Made by a program: the position numbers and the translations under genes
Notes under the pieces: model-generated
What the model was told of the DNA's origin: nothing
Seen by the model: only the letters and a program-made list of their open reading frames with translations
The model's database searches: none
Part shown: piece after piece, positions 25,294-33,916 of the stretch
Numbering within the stretch: position 1 is the stretch's first letter
Layout: every line of letters starts with the position of its first letter
From: Planctomycetaceae bacterium
GTDB lineage: Bacteria > Planctomycetota > Planctomycetia > Pirellulales > Pirellulaceae
Length of the DNA: 56,527 nucleotides
NCBI GenBank assembly: GCA_007694185.1
Contig: RECD01000099.1
Coordinates: 1 to 56,527 of the forward strand
Direction of reading: 5' to 3'

Positions 25294-27312
25294 TCACTTG
25301 CCGTTTTGGATCACCCAGAACAGTTTCGCAACCTCCGAGTGGTGTCCGTCATCGATTTCGTCGACGGGACCGAGCAACTCGTCGGCAAGTCGTTGGTGCT
25401 CAGGCGTGAATTGGCGAAAACCGGCCGCATAGAAAGCGTGCCGTCGCTGTTGGTCTCGATCCGCAATCGACTCCAACCATCCCCCACGCAGCCCCTCCCG
25501 ATCGGCCATCCACTGGGCCCACCAGTGATCTTCACGTTGCACGTTCGGCGTGGCGGCCGCGGCGCGGTCGGTACCACCGGAGGTACGAAGCGGCGCGATC
25601 ACCAAGGGCTGGGCCAGTAGGGAGGCCTGCGGCCCGATCTTGGCTGGCGATTCGGAATCCCGGGAAGTCATCATCGCCAACAGTTGTCGCCTGCCTGCGG
25701 GCGGCCAATGAGCACGGGCGGCCGCGAAGGAACGCTGGGCCAATGAGGCTTGGACAAGGTTTTCCTCCGGTGCCACTTGCCAGCGATCGTTCTGAAACAC
25801 CTCCGGCAAGCCACGTCGCATCGGGTCCGAACCGATCACCCAGGTCGCCGCGGCACGGAGGTCGAAGTCGCTGGCCAGCAACCGCTCAGTCAACATTTCG
25901 AGCGACCGTTCGATCGCATCATCCAGTGGCGGGGCGATCGGAGAACTGGCGGATGCGACCATCGGGGTACCGAAACCGATCGCCCAAAGATGATTGGCTA
26001 GGGTTCGTGCGACCTGACGATTGCCAACGATCAGCCGATCGAGCGACTCGCGTGATCCGACGCCGGGGGCGGACGAGTCCGAATCCTGACTGCCGAACCA
26101 ACGGGCCGGGATGGCCGGTTCCGCGATCCGTTGGCGGCCATCGGCCAGCTCATAAAAAGTCGGTTGACCTTTCGGGCCGGAAATCAAAGCGGCGACCGCC
26201 CAGTAATCCTGCTGAGTGAATCGGCTATCGATCGGCGAATCGTGACAGCGGGCACAGCCGACATCGGCACCGGCAATCCGGCTGGCAAACCACTCGCCCA
26301 CCGCATCCGGCCGTGGCGTGCCCATAGGCTTGTCAGCGGATGGGATCGGAGCGAGCGGGGCAACCTGATCCTGGACCCAAGCGGCAAGCCAGACATCGAA
26401 ACCGTCTCCACGGCGGATCACTTCGGCCGCCGAATGGACCCATTGTTCACGCACCGATTCGTCAACCCGGAGCCCACGCGAAAGTTGACCGATCATCCGA
26501 TCGGCCAGCGCCTCAGCGTTTCCGGGGTGTGCCCACAAGCCGATCAAGTCCTGCGGATCGCCGGCCGGATCGACTCCGATGCCGAACCGATCAGCGACGC
26601 GGTCCGACCATGCGGAGGGCTCGGCCAACGGCGCCGGCGTGATCCCGATCGACACCCAGTATTCCTGAAACTCCCGATCGAATGCGGCCAACCCGTCCGA
26701 ATCGACAGTCAACGCCCGGGCGGAGGCGGGGCCAGACAAGCGGCGGTCGGCATCGGATCGGTCATTCACAATCGGATGCTCGCCCCGCGGTGTATCAGTC
26801 GCAGCCAGGCCCGCCTCTTCGAGGTCGACCGGATCCGGCCCCCCCAGGCGGAGCGGCGGTTTGCGAGTCGGCTGATCCGGCACGGAAGGGAGGGGACGTC
26901 CGGCTTCGGCCAGAATCGTCGTGTCGCCGTCGTCCCGCGCGGCATCCACTCCGGCCACCGACGACGAGTCTTCGTTCGCGGACGCCACCGTGTTCGGGGG
27001 AGCGATCGGTTCGACCTGACGCCGATTAGCCTGATAGCCGACCATCGCCAACGTCGCCGCCGCGATGCCGACCCAGAAGCCGATCGAAGGCCTGCGCTTG
27101 GCTAAGGGCACACCGTCGCTAGCCACGGACGTCAACGCCTTGCCCGACCGATTTCGGACAGTCACTAGAACGCGGTCGGTGAAATCACGAGCGGGCTGCG
27201 TGCCTCGCGCGGGGTCGATGGTGGCTTCCCGCAACAAGGCATCGAGCGCCCGCTCATCGGCTTCGGAAAGCTCGTCGGGTAATCGGGTGAAGGCGTCAGA
27301 GGGACCGGTCAT
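25294..27312 (-). CDS. Transmembrane anti-sigma-like protein with periplasmic DUF1549-like CxxCH domain
   Basis: About 672 residues from ATG 27312. A TTG at 27390 overlaps the sigma-factor stop as TTGA, has AAGG nearby and is an alternative start. The N-terminal ~90 residues are acidic and helical (DELSEADERALDALL), as in cytoplasmic anti-sigma domains but without a zinc motif. One TM helix (FWVGIAAATLAMVGY) follows, then a Pro/Asp-rich spacer. The large C-terminal region resembles planctomycete DUF1549/DUF1553 proteins: it has GCARCHDSPID, a CxxCH motif, and a DUF1553-like NRQVARTLANHLW. The gene directly follows the ECF sigma gene, so I infer that it tethers the sigma factor and senses an envelope signal through the CxxCH domain. 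Confidence 0.7.
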   Translation of the reverse strand: MTGPSDAFTRLPDELSEADERALDALLREATIDPARGTQPARDFTDRVLVTVRNRSGKALTSVASDGVPLAKRRPSIGFWVGIAAATLAMVGYQANRRQVEPIAPPNTVASANEDSSSVAGVDAARDDGDTTILAEAGRPLPSVPDQPTRKPPLRLGGPDPVDLEEAGLAATDTPRGEHPIVNDRSDADRRLSGPASARALTVDSDGLAAFDREFQEYWVSIGITPAPLAEPSAWSDRVADRFGIGVDPAGDPQDLIGLWAHPGNAEALADRMIGQLSRGLRVDESVREQWVHSAAEVIRRGDGFDVWLAAWVQDQVAPLAPIPSADKPMGTPRPDAVGEWFASRIAGADVGCARCHDSPIDSRFTQQDYWAVAALISGPKGQPTFYELADGRQRIAEPAIPARWFGSQDSDSSAPGVGSRESLDRLIVGNRQVARTLANHLWAIGFGTPMVASASSPIAPPLDDAIERSLEMLTERLLASDFDLRAAATWVIGSDPMRRGLPEVFQNDRWQVAPEENLVQASLAQRSFAAARAHWPPAGRRQLLAMMTSRDSESPAKIGPQASLLAQPLVIAPLRTSGGTDRAAAATPNVQREDHWWAQWMADREGLRGGWLESIADRDQQRRHAFYAAGFRQFTPEHQRLADELLGPVDEIDDGHHSEVAKLFWVIQNGK

Positions 27313-27386
27313 GGTTACTGGATCGGTTTGAACGGCGGGTGGGTCGGGGCCTTGCGGTCGACATTTTGGTGGGTAGGTAAAGTCGG

Positions 27387-27977
27387 TCAAGAAAGGCCTT
27401 CGCGACCGGATTTGACCTTCGCTTCGTGACCTGCACGAAGGTCATCCAGTTTCGATTGCACGCAATCACGTAATTGTTGTTTCGCCCTTTGCATCAAATT
27501 TCGCGCACCATGTTCCGTGATCTTTAGCTTAGCCGCGATTTCCGCTCGGCTGGCATCTTCGGCGAACCGCATTTGGAGCGCCGTGCGAGCCCGATCGGTT
27601 AAGGATTGCATGCACAACCTCAAACAATCGATCCCTTCGTCACCACCCAAATCGCGTCCGGCCCAGCGATCCCAGACTTCGTCCAAGGGATCGGCGGTGA
27701 AAATCGTTTTGGTGCGGCCCCCTTTGCGGTGTTGGGTGATCAACAGGTTTCGAGCGGTTCGTCGCAGGTAAGCGGCAGTCGCGGTATCACTCCACTGGGA
27801 GAACGTTTCTTGGCAAATGACCTTGACCAACGTCTCTTGCGTCAAGTCATCCGCCAGTGATTCGTCGCAACCGAGCATCCGCAGGTAACGCCAGATGCCC
27901 AATTGGTGGCGACGGATCAAACCTTCGGCCGACAGGACTTCGTGAGGCGGGATCGGCTCGCACGGTTCATCACTCAC
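27387..27977 (-). CDS. ECF-family RNA polymerase sigma factor
   Basis: 196 residues starting at GTG 27977. Region 2 contains WRYLRMLGCDESLADDLTQETLVKV, cited here as three pieces: the WRYLRMLG helix, DESLADDLTQ and the TLVKV core-binding segment. Region 4 has the helix-turn-helix SRAEIAAKLKITEHGARN. The short basic tail carries no sensor domain. It lies in one operon with DUF1549/1553 and DUF1501 genes upstream and the anti-sigma-like gene downstream (stop and alternative TTG start overlap). It likely directs transcription of its own cluster or of other surface-protein genes; no target promoters could be identified by eye. Confidence 0.92.
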   Translation of the reverse strand: MSDEPCEPIPPHEVLSAEGLIRRHQLGIWRYLRMLGCDESLADDLTQETLVKVICQETFSQWSDTATAAYLRRTARNLLITQHRKGGRTKTIFTADPLDEVWDRWAGRDLGGDEGIDCLRLCMQSLTDRARTALQMRFAEDASRAEIAAKLKITEHGARNLMQRAKQQLRDCVQSKLDDLRAGHEAKVKSGREGLS

Positions 27978-28042
27978 GGATCGATTTCATACCCGCGGTT
28001 CGGGGCAGCCGGGCCGGTTCAGGAAGGGCCACCCCGACACCA

Positions 28043-29341
28043 CTAGGCGATCAATTCTTGAATCACCTTGCCGCCACCGGCGATCTTCATGGGACGACCA
28101 TTCTTTGAAGTGTACGTGGTTTCGAGGGAAATACCCAGACCCTTGCACACGGTCGCCATGAAGTCTTCGCTGCTGTAGGGTTCGCTCTCGACCTCCGTCC
28201 CATCACTGCTGGTCTGACCGATCGCCAAGCCGCCCTTCAACCCGGCACCGCCCGCGACAACGGACCAGGAGCGAGCCCAGTGGTCGCGACCGCTGTCCTG
28301 GTTGATTCGGGGCGTGCGTCCGAACTCACCCATCCAAATCACCGCGGTGTCTTGCAGCAATTCTCGCTCGGCCAAGTCTTCCACCAAGGCGCTCATCGCC
28401 TTGTCGAGCTCAGGCAGTTTCCGGTCGCCGAGCGTCGTGAAGATATCGTTGTGGTTATCCCATCCGCCCAAGTCGACTTCGACAAACGGAACTCCCGCCT
28501 CGACCAATCGCCGGGCCAACAGGCACCCCTGCCCGAAACCTCGCTCGCCGTACCGTTCCTTCACCTCTTGCGGCTCCTCGGCAACTTTGAACGCCTTCAT
28601 CTGGTCGCTGGTCATCAGGTCGAGCGTCTTGCGAAGGACCTTCTGGTGCTCGCTGGCGGGACCGCCAGCCGCGGGGACCCCGACCCGTGTCTGCTTGATG
28701 AATCCGGATTCGATCAGATCGAGTGCGGCGACCCGTTGGGCCAGCCGACGGTCATCGATACTCATCGACAGATCCCGGACTTGCCCGTTGCTGCTGACCG
28801 AAAACGGCGCCCACGCCATGCCCAGAAAACCGGGTCCCGAACCGCCCCCACCGACCTTAACGAACGGCGGGATCTCCAACTCCTTACGCTGGTCGAATAA
28901 CTCGTGGGCGATCACCGAGCCGTAACTGGGGTGCTCGATGTTCGGATTGGGGACGTAACCGGTCTGCATGTAGTAGCGTCCCCGGTTGTGATCCGCCTCA
29001 CGAGTCGACATCGAACGGACGACCGACAGGTGATGCATCTGCTGCGCCAACAGCGGCAAGTGCTCGCTGATCTGCATGTTGCCGGTCGTGCTGATCGGCC
29101 GAAACGGACCGCCCGTCGCGGCACCCGGCTTCAAATCCCACAAGTCGATCGTCGAGGGGCCACCACCCATCCAGAGCAGGATGGCGGACTTGCGGTTCTT
29201 CCGTAGCTCCTCGGCATTGGCGGCGATGGCATTCCCGAAGGAAAACGCCGTCGATGCCATCACCGCCGAACCGGCGATGTGCTGTGCGAAGTGCCGACGG
29301 GACATTCCGACGGGAGTACGAAGAGCGGAGGAGAGGTTCAT
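28043..29341 (-). CDS. DUF1501 protein with Tat-type signal
   Basis: 432 residues from ATG 29341, where AGGA lies 8 nt upstream. The N-terminus has a twin-arginine-type signal (SRRHFAQH, then a hydrophobic stretch to NAIAANA). The DUF1501 (sulfatase-like fold) body includes [36 protein letters not shown] and [11 protein letters not shown] with GRDHW, which match metal-site regions of alkaline-phosphatase/sulfatase-fold proteins. The family is abundant in planctomycetes, nearly always paired with DUF1549/DUF1553 proteins, and has no established activity. Here the partner lies 16 bp upstream and the ECF sigma gene 65 bp downstream. Confidence 0.92.
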   Translation of the reverse strand: MNLSSALRTPVGMSRRHFAQHIAGSAVMASTAFSFGNAIAANAEELRKNRKSAILLWMGGGPSTIDLWDLKPGAATGGPFRPISTTGNMQISEHLPLLAQQMHHLSVVRSMSTREADHNRGRYYMQTGYVPNPNIEHPSYGSVIAHELFDQRKELEIPPFVKVGGGGSGPGFLGMAWAPFSVSSNGQVRDLSMSIDDRRLAQRVAALDLIESGFIKQTRVGVPAAGGPASEHQKVLRKTLDLMTSDQMKAFKVAEEPQEVKERYGERGFGQGCLLARRLVEAGVPFVEVDLGGWDNHNDIFTTLGDRKLPELDKAMSALVEDLAERELLQDTAVIWMGEFGRTPRINQDSGRDHWARSWSVVAGGAGLKGGLAIGQTSSDGTEVESEPYSSEDFMATVCKGLGISLETTYTSKNGRPMKIAGGGKVIQELIA

Positions 29342-29357
29342 CGAAAATGTCCTATCG

Positions 29358-31037
29358 TTAGTGTTGCATGATGAATTCGTTACTGTTGATAATCGCCCAC
29401 CACATGTCCTGCAGCATCGCCGTTTCATCCCCTTCACGGGCGGCCTGCAATTTGGAAGCGATGGACAATTCATCCCGCGTGGCCTTTCTCGCCAGCCCCG
29501 CCAAGAAGAGCTGATTAACGCGGTCTCGGGTGTTGCGATTTTCGGCGATCACCCGCTTCAAAAAACCGCCTTCGGCATCGCTGATCGCCTGCCGCGTCAG
29601 GGCGCCGTTGAACAACATCAAAGCCTGGGGGATCGACCCGTTGAAGGTAGTCGCTTCGTCTCCTTCGTCCGTGCCGAACGCGGTCACAAATTGGCTCATC
29701 CACTGCCGCCGCTCCTGCTCCTGCCGTTCATAACTGCCCGCGACCGAAGCGCCGCTGGCGCTGACCAGCGATTGATACAACTGCTCAGCGCTCATCTGTC
29801 GCAAGTAAAAGTGAGAAAACTTAGGGGCCTCGCCCAACAACGGGTCATCGATATCGTTTGTCGAAGCGTGACGAGCCGCCAACTGATATGGCCGGCTCAA
29901 CACGATCCAGCGAATCAACTGCTTGACGTCGTGGCTATTCGACCGAACCTCCCCGGCCAAATACTCCAACAACTCCGGATGACTGGGCGAGTTGTGCGGC
30001 CCCAAATCGTCGACCGGCTTGGTGAAGCCATGCCCCAGGAAATGAGCCCAATAGCGATTGACCATCATCTTATCCATGAACGGACTCTCGACGATCAGCC
30101 GCCCCAACTCCTGGCGCCGGTTGACATCACTGACATAGCCACTGACACCGATCGCCGTGTCGTCGATGAAGACCGGGTAAGCGGTTTTCATCAGCCCGTT
30201 GCGGAGTTCATAGAAAATCAGAGCGTCGCTAGGACTACCCCCTTCGCCGCCGAAATCCTGATTGATCAGCTCCGCATGATCGATGTCGTTCGTGCCGCTG
30301 ACAAACCGCCTCAACGCCCGAGTCTGGCGAAAGAACGCATTGAAATCCCAAAACCGCTGCTGCTTCCATTGATTGAACGGATGGTTATGACACTGGGTGC
30401 ACTGCACCTGGAGGCCAAGAAAGATCCGCGAGGTGCTGCTGGTAGCCAACACCGCGCCCTCGGCATTGACCTTGTCAGCCAGGAAATTCGTCGCCCCGTT
30501 GAAACCTTCCACACCTGGCTTGGTCGCCCCCTCCGCCGTCACCAATTCATAGACCAGCTGGTTGTAGGGCTTGTTCGCCGCGAACGAGTCGCGCAGATAC
30601 TTCATCATGCCATCGCGACTGGTCAACGACCCCCGCTCCGTGCCGCCGCTGCGACCGATCAACACGTTCGTCCAAACGCTCGCCCAGTGCCCGGCATACT
30701 CCTCGGCGTAGCGGTCGTCCTCCAGCAACTTTTCAACCAGGTTCTGCCGTCGATCGGGTGACCGATCTCGAGCGAACTCGGTCAATTCCTGCACGGTCGG
30801 GATCCGCCCGATCACATCCAAAAAGACCCGCCGCCCCCATTTGGCGTCATCGACCTCCGGGGCAGGCTTGATCTCGTAGTCCCGCCACTGCTGCTCGATG
30901 ACCGAATTGATCTCGATCACCTGGGGAGGCAGCGACGCCGGGGCCGCCGAAAAAACGGCACCCGTCGGAATCGCAAGCGGCCACAGGCAGCAGCCGATCA
31001 GGCGAAAGCAGCGTCGGATTGAGTCAGAAAATCGCAT
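29358..31037 (-). CDS. DUF1549/DUF1553 secreted protein with CxxCH motif
   Basis: 559 residues from ATG 31037, chosen because it starts a signal peptide (hydrophobic segment [13 protein letters not shown], then SAAPA). DUF1549 occupies about 40-260 and includes [11 protein letters not shown], a CxxCH motif that could bind haem c or a metal. DUF1553 occupies about 295-550 ([31 protein letters not shown]-like SRPYQLAAR, and C-terminal RDELS). These proteins pair with DUF1501 partners in planctomycetes and have been proposed to act in surface polymer breakdown or electron transfer, without proof. First gene of the sigma/anti-sigma cluster. A TACAAT-containing promoter candidate lies about 220 bp upstream. 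Confidence 0.92.
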   Translation of the reverse strand: MRFSDSIRRCFRLIGCCLWPLAIPTGAVFSAAPASLPPQVIEINSVIEQQWRDYEIKPAPEVDDAKWGRRVFLDVIGRIPTVQELTEFARDRSPDRRQNLVEKLLEDDRYAEEYAGHWASVWTNVLIGRSGGTERGSLTSRDGMMKYLRDSFAANKPYNQLVYELVTAEGATKPGVEGFNGATNFLADKVNAEGAVLATSSTSRIFLGLQVQCTQCHNHPFNQWKQQRFWDFNAFFRQTRALRRFVSGTNDIDHAELINQDFGGEGGSPSDALIFYELRNGLMKTAYPVFIDDTAIGVSGYVSDVNRRQELGRLIVESPFMDKMMVNRYWAHFLGHGFTKPVDDLGPHNSPSHPELLEYLAGEVRSNSHDVKQLIRWIVLSRPYQLAARHASTNDIDDPLLGEAPKFSHFYLRQMSAEQLYQSLVSASGASVAGSYERQEQERRQWMSQFVTAFGTDEGDEATTFNGSIPQALMLFNGALTRQAISDAEGGFLKRVIAENRNTRDRVNQLFLAGLARKATRDELSIASKLQAAREGDETAMLQDMWWAIINSNEFIMQH

Positions 31038-31306
31038 GGTCGTGAACCGGCCGTCTCGAAAAGAAATTGGAATCAGATCCGCTGATCCCGGGAAACGCCC
31101 CGAAGGCATCCGGAGAGGAACGCACCAGGGAACACTCGATGCGGTCGCCTCTCTGCCCTCAAAACGCCTCAGCGGATCACGGGGTACTCAACAAAAGCGG
31201 GAAAAGTGGGGCGAAACCGGCGTTTTCGGCGAATCAGCAAAACCGGCAACTTCTCCATTGTACCCAATAAAACCGTGACTTTCACGAAACCCGCCACCGG
31301 GCAACG
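31038..31306. other. Leader region upstream of the DUF1549/1553 operon
   Basis: About 270 bases between the operon's first gene and the folE terminator. It holds a candidate minus-strand promoter near its far end and therefore a leader of about 215 nt. I could not recognise a riboswitch fold in it, and no small gene can be supported. Confidence 0.4.
31257..31285 (-). promoter_or_regulatory. Candidate promoter of the DUF1549/DUF1501/sigma operon
   Basis: Minus strand: -35 GTGAAA (31285-31280), 17-bp spacer, -10 TACAAT (31262-31257). The -10 is good and the -35 is weak. If the ECF factor drives its own operon, the true promoter may be a different, unrecognised one. Confidence 0.35.
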
Positions 31307-31334
31307 AAAACGGCCCCGATCGAATCGGGGCCGT
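31307..31334 (-). terminator. Rho-independent terminator of folE
   Basis: Perfect 11-bp stem ACGGCCCCGAT (31310-31320) and ATCGGGGCCGT (31324-31334) with a 3-base loop, running on the minus strand into TTTT. It lies 46 bp after the folE stop. Confidence 0.8.
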
Positions 31335-31379
31335 CAAGTGAAGGACAAGGGAGAAGCGGGCGACTTACGAACCGAAGAT

Positions 31380-32045
31380 TCAATTGCGACGGTTGATCAA
31401 GTTCATGACTTCGGCCCGGCTTTTCGAGTCTTGCCGCAATACGCCACGGACAGCGGAGGTGGTACACAGACTGCCCGGCTTGCGGATGCCACGAATGGTC
31501 ATGCACGAATGGCTAGCTTCCAGAACGACAGCAACACCACGGGCATTGAGCCGTTCTTCCATCAGGTCGGCGATCATTTGGGTCATCCGCTCCTGGACCT
31601 GCGGCCGACGGGCGACCTCGTCGACCAGCCGCGCCAACTTGCTGAGGCCGACGACCTGACCGTTCGGCATGTAGGCGATGTGTGCGGTCCCGGTGAACGG
31701 CAGCAGGTGGTGTTCGCACATGCTGCAAAAGGTGATGTCTCGGACAAGGACGATCTCGTCGTAGTCTTCCTGGAAAACTTTGGCCAAATGGCGGCCGGCG
31801 TCGTGCTGAAGTCCGGCGAACATTTCGGCATACATCCGAGCGACCCGCTCGGGCGTTTCGAGCAAACCGTCCCGATCGGGATCTTCGCCGACCGCCACCA
31901 GGATCTCCCGAACCGCCTTTTCAATCCGCTTCAGGTCAACCCGATCACCACGGGGCTGATTTTTGTCGACGAAGGTCGGCGGCAGCGGGCCGGTGGATTT
32001 TTCGTGAGTCGAGTCACGATGCGGGATTGATGCGGTAGCTTCCAT
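31380..32045 (-). CDS. folE: GTP cyclohydrolase I
   Basis: 221 residues, the usual length. ATG 32045 is chosen because GAGGTGA lies 7-8 nt upstream; longer in-frame extensions are Arg/Pro-rich and not conserved-looking. Zinc ligands are C110, H113 ([11 protein letters not shown]) and C181 (SHSCMTIRG), the same numbering as in E. coli FolE. The GTP-binding region and the C-terminal SAEVMNLI-like end are present. It converts GTP to 7,8-dihydroneopterin triphosphate, the first step toward folate and also a route to queuosine and pterins. Single gene with its own terminator and a candidate promoter upstream. Confidence 0.97.
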   Translation of the reverse strand: MEATASIPHRDSTHEKSTGPLPPTFVDKNQPRGDRVDLKRIEKAVREILVAVGEDPDRDGLLETPERVARMYAEMFAGLQHDAGRHLAKVFQEDYDEIVLVRDITFCSMCEHHLLPFTGTAHIAYMPNGQVVGLSKLARLVDEVARRPQVQERMTQMIADLMEERLNARGVAVVLEASHSCMTIRGIRKPGSLCTTSAVRGVLRQDSKSRAEVMNLINRRN

Positions 32046-32246
32046 GAACGATTCACCTCGAGGGTTGTTGGATGGTGGTAGCAAGCGAAGGCCGCTGGTT
32101 AGCGGAAAGTGTCGGGGCCAAAGGTGAACTCGCCTGCCTCGCCTCGTTTGCTCCCGCCTAGGGTGAACCAAAACGCGTTGGCAGCGATGGGTGAGCCCGT
32201 CCGTTGAAGGCGAATTCGGCCCACTGCTCGTAGCGGATCACTCCCT

Positions 32247-32274
32247 ATGTTATCCGCTTGCCAACCCCCGACAA
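32247..32274 (-). promoter_or_regulatory. Candidate folE promoter
   Basis: Minus strand: -35 TTGTCG (32274-32269), 16-bp spacer, -10 TAACAT (32252-32247), about 200 bp before the folE ATG. Both hexamers match consensus at 4 of 6 positions. No recognisable riboswitch was seen in the leader. Confidence 0.3.
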
Positions 32275-32336
32275 CCGAACGCTCCAACCGAACCCGCCCT
32301 GACCGGTTTGCGGGGCGTCCGCCACGAAGCCCGCGT

Positions 32337-33077
32337 TCAGTTGAGACTGAACGGGGGAGGGAAGGGACGGTCGTTCGGCCCTGGACCCGAGTTGCCAACC
32401 TGCATTGTCGAAGCCGGGCCTGCCGACAGGTTGGGAAATCGCTTTAGCAACTCGATCAACAGCCGAGCTCGCTCGGTAACGTCATCGCGGTCGAGCAACT
32501 GGAGTTTGGCCGCCGTCCCCAATGGCAGCGTGAATGCGATGATGTCCGTGATCGGCCCCAGCGACATTTGGCTGCTCATCAATTCATGCAAGTTGTGCTG
32601 GACCGTGGCGCTGGTGGGGATGATTTCGGCGAAAGCATCCAGCACAGCGGCCTTCAGCCCTTGGACGGCCGCGGCTTGCGCCGGCGGCTGAATGTCCGGG
32701 GCGATCTCAACATCGGCGAGCCGGAACGAGCGGTTGGTCGGCAGCTCTCGTCGGATCCTCGCCCGTTTGGCGCCGATCAGCAGGATGTTGTGGCGACCGT
32801 CCTCGGGTTCCACATGAGACACGATCCGACCGACGCAGACGGTCGGGTGAATCGGGGGCTGGGCGAGCGGAGAACCGGACGCGGTCTCGATCAGGGTGGC
32901 CATCGCGATCAGCCGGTCGCTGGCCAACGAATCGGCCAACATGTCACAGTACCTCGGCTCAAAAATGTGCAGCGGCTGCATCGCATGCGGGAACACGACC
33001 AAGTCGGGCAGCGGGAACAGGCGAACCAGACCGCCAAAGTCGTCTGGGAGTTCGGTCACCTCGTCAAAACTTGACAT
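32337..33077 (-). CDS. LON peptidase substrate-binding (N-terminal) domain protein
   Basis: 246 residues with the LON substrate-binding fold and no protease domain. The N-terminus has VRLFPLPDLVVFPHAMQPLHIFEPRY, cited here as FPLPDLVVFP and PLHIFEPRY, the family signature. GAKRARI and a helical C-terminal region (about 150-220) follow, then a Pro/Gly-rich tail. Stand-alone LON-N proteins are common in bacteria and their role is not settled; they may bind unfolded proteins. GAAAG precedes ATG 33077. It is divergent from dcd; the roughly 225-bp gap should contain both promoters, none of which stands out. Confidence 0.9.
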   Translation of the reverse strand: MSSFDEVTELPDDFGGLVRLFPLPDLVVFPHAMQPLHIFEPRYCDMLADSLASDRLIAMATLIETASGSPLAQPPIHPTVCVGRIVSHVEPEDGRHNILLIGAKRARIRRELPTNRSFRLADVEIAPDIQPPAQAAAVQGLKAAVLDAFAEIIPTSATVQHNLHELMSSQMSLGPITDIIAFTLPLGTAAKLQLLDRDDVTERARLLIELLKRFPNLSAGPASTMQVGNSGPGPNDRPFPPPFSLN

Positions 33078-33302
33078 TTCGATCTTTCTGGCGGTCGGTG
33101 GGTCGAATCAAATCGCGACTTTGGGCGAGTGCCTGACGGTCGGACCGGTAAACGAATTTCCCTTCAGTTTAGCGCCAGGTCGAGCGTTCGTGGCCTGGGC
33201 GTCTCGATCCCGTGTTGTTGACAGCCGTCGGGTCGTCGGCCGACAATTCGAAGTCCGGTGTCCGTGGCACCCTCCGCTCTCCCCTCCTATCGGTCGGCAA
33301 AG

Positions 33303-33878
33303 ATGATCCTTTCGGGCGAGGAAATACGCCGCCATCAGGGTTCCGACATCGTGATCGACCCCTTCGATCCGCAGGATCTGAACCCCAACAGCTACAACTT
33401 AACACTGCACGACGAGTTGCTGGTTTATGAAGAGGTCGTGCTCGACGCGGCCGCCCCCAACCGGTTCACCCGGCTGCGAATCCCTGGGGAAGGGATGACG
33501 CTGCATCCCGGCCAACTCTACCTCGGCCGGACGGTGGAGCGGACGGAGACCGAGCGGTTGGTCCCACGGATTCAGGGCCGCAGCTCACTCGCCCGGCTGG
33601 GGCTGTTCATTTGCCCCGGTGGGAGCCTTGGGTCGGTCGGCTATCGTGGCACCTGGACGCTCGAGATGTTTGTCATCCAACCGGTGAAGGTCTATCCCGC
33701 GATGAAGGTCTGCCAGATCTACTTTCACGAATTGGTCGGTGATGTCGGGACCCACGACGGCGGGAAATACCAAGACAGTTGGGACATCCAACCGAGCCAA
33801 ATGTATCGTGAGTTCGGCGGGGAGGCCGCCCGCAATCAACAGCTCGAACTCGGTTTTGACGACCGACTGCGATTTTGA
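33303..33878 (+). CDS. dcd: dCTP deaminase
   Basis: 191 residues from ATG 33303 (MILSGEEI, as in the family's MxLSDxxI start). Motifs: DLNPNSYNL (25-33), IQGRSSLARLGL (90-101), and the catalytic Glu121 in YRGTWTLEMF. The C-terminus KYQDSWDIQPSQMY matches the nucleotide-closing tail of the trimeric family. It deaminates dCTP toward dUTP for dTTP synthesis; some relatives also hydrolyse dUTP, which cannot be decided here. An in-frame GTG at 33258 is less likely. The stop overlaps a possible TTG start of the next gene. Confidence 0.93.
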   Translation: MILSGEEIRRHQGSDIVIDPFDPQDLNPNSYNLTLHDELLVYEEVVLDAAAPNRFTRLRIPGEGMTLHPGQLYLGRTVERTETERLVPRIQGRSSLARLGLFICPGGSLGSVGYRGTWTLEMFVIQPVKVYPAMKVCQIYFHELVGDVGTHDGGKYQDSWDIQPSQMYREFGGEAARNQQLELGFDDRLRF

Positions 33879-33916
33879 ATCGACCGGCAACTGCGACGGT
33901 GACGCGGACAGCGAAT

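Noticed and set aside
29076-30761. A 561-codon plus-strand frame across DUF1501 and DUF1549/1553
   Set aside because: It runs antisense to two well-recognised proteins with family motifs and has no motif or start signal of its own.
32099-32398. A 99-codon minus-strand frame upstream of folE ending [11 protein letters not shown]
   Set aside because: The end looks protein-like, but the rest is Arg/Gly-rich, it overlaps the 3' end of the LON-domain gene and no start signal is visible. Not supportable without comparison to relatives.
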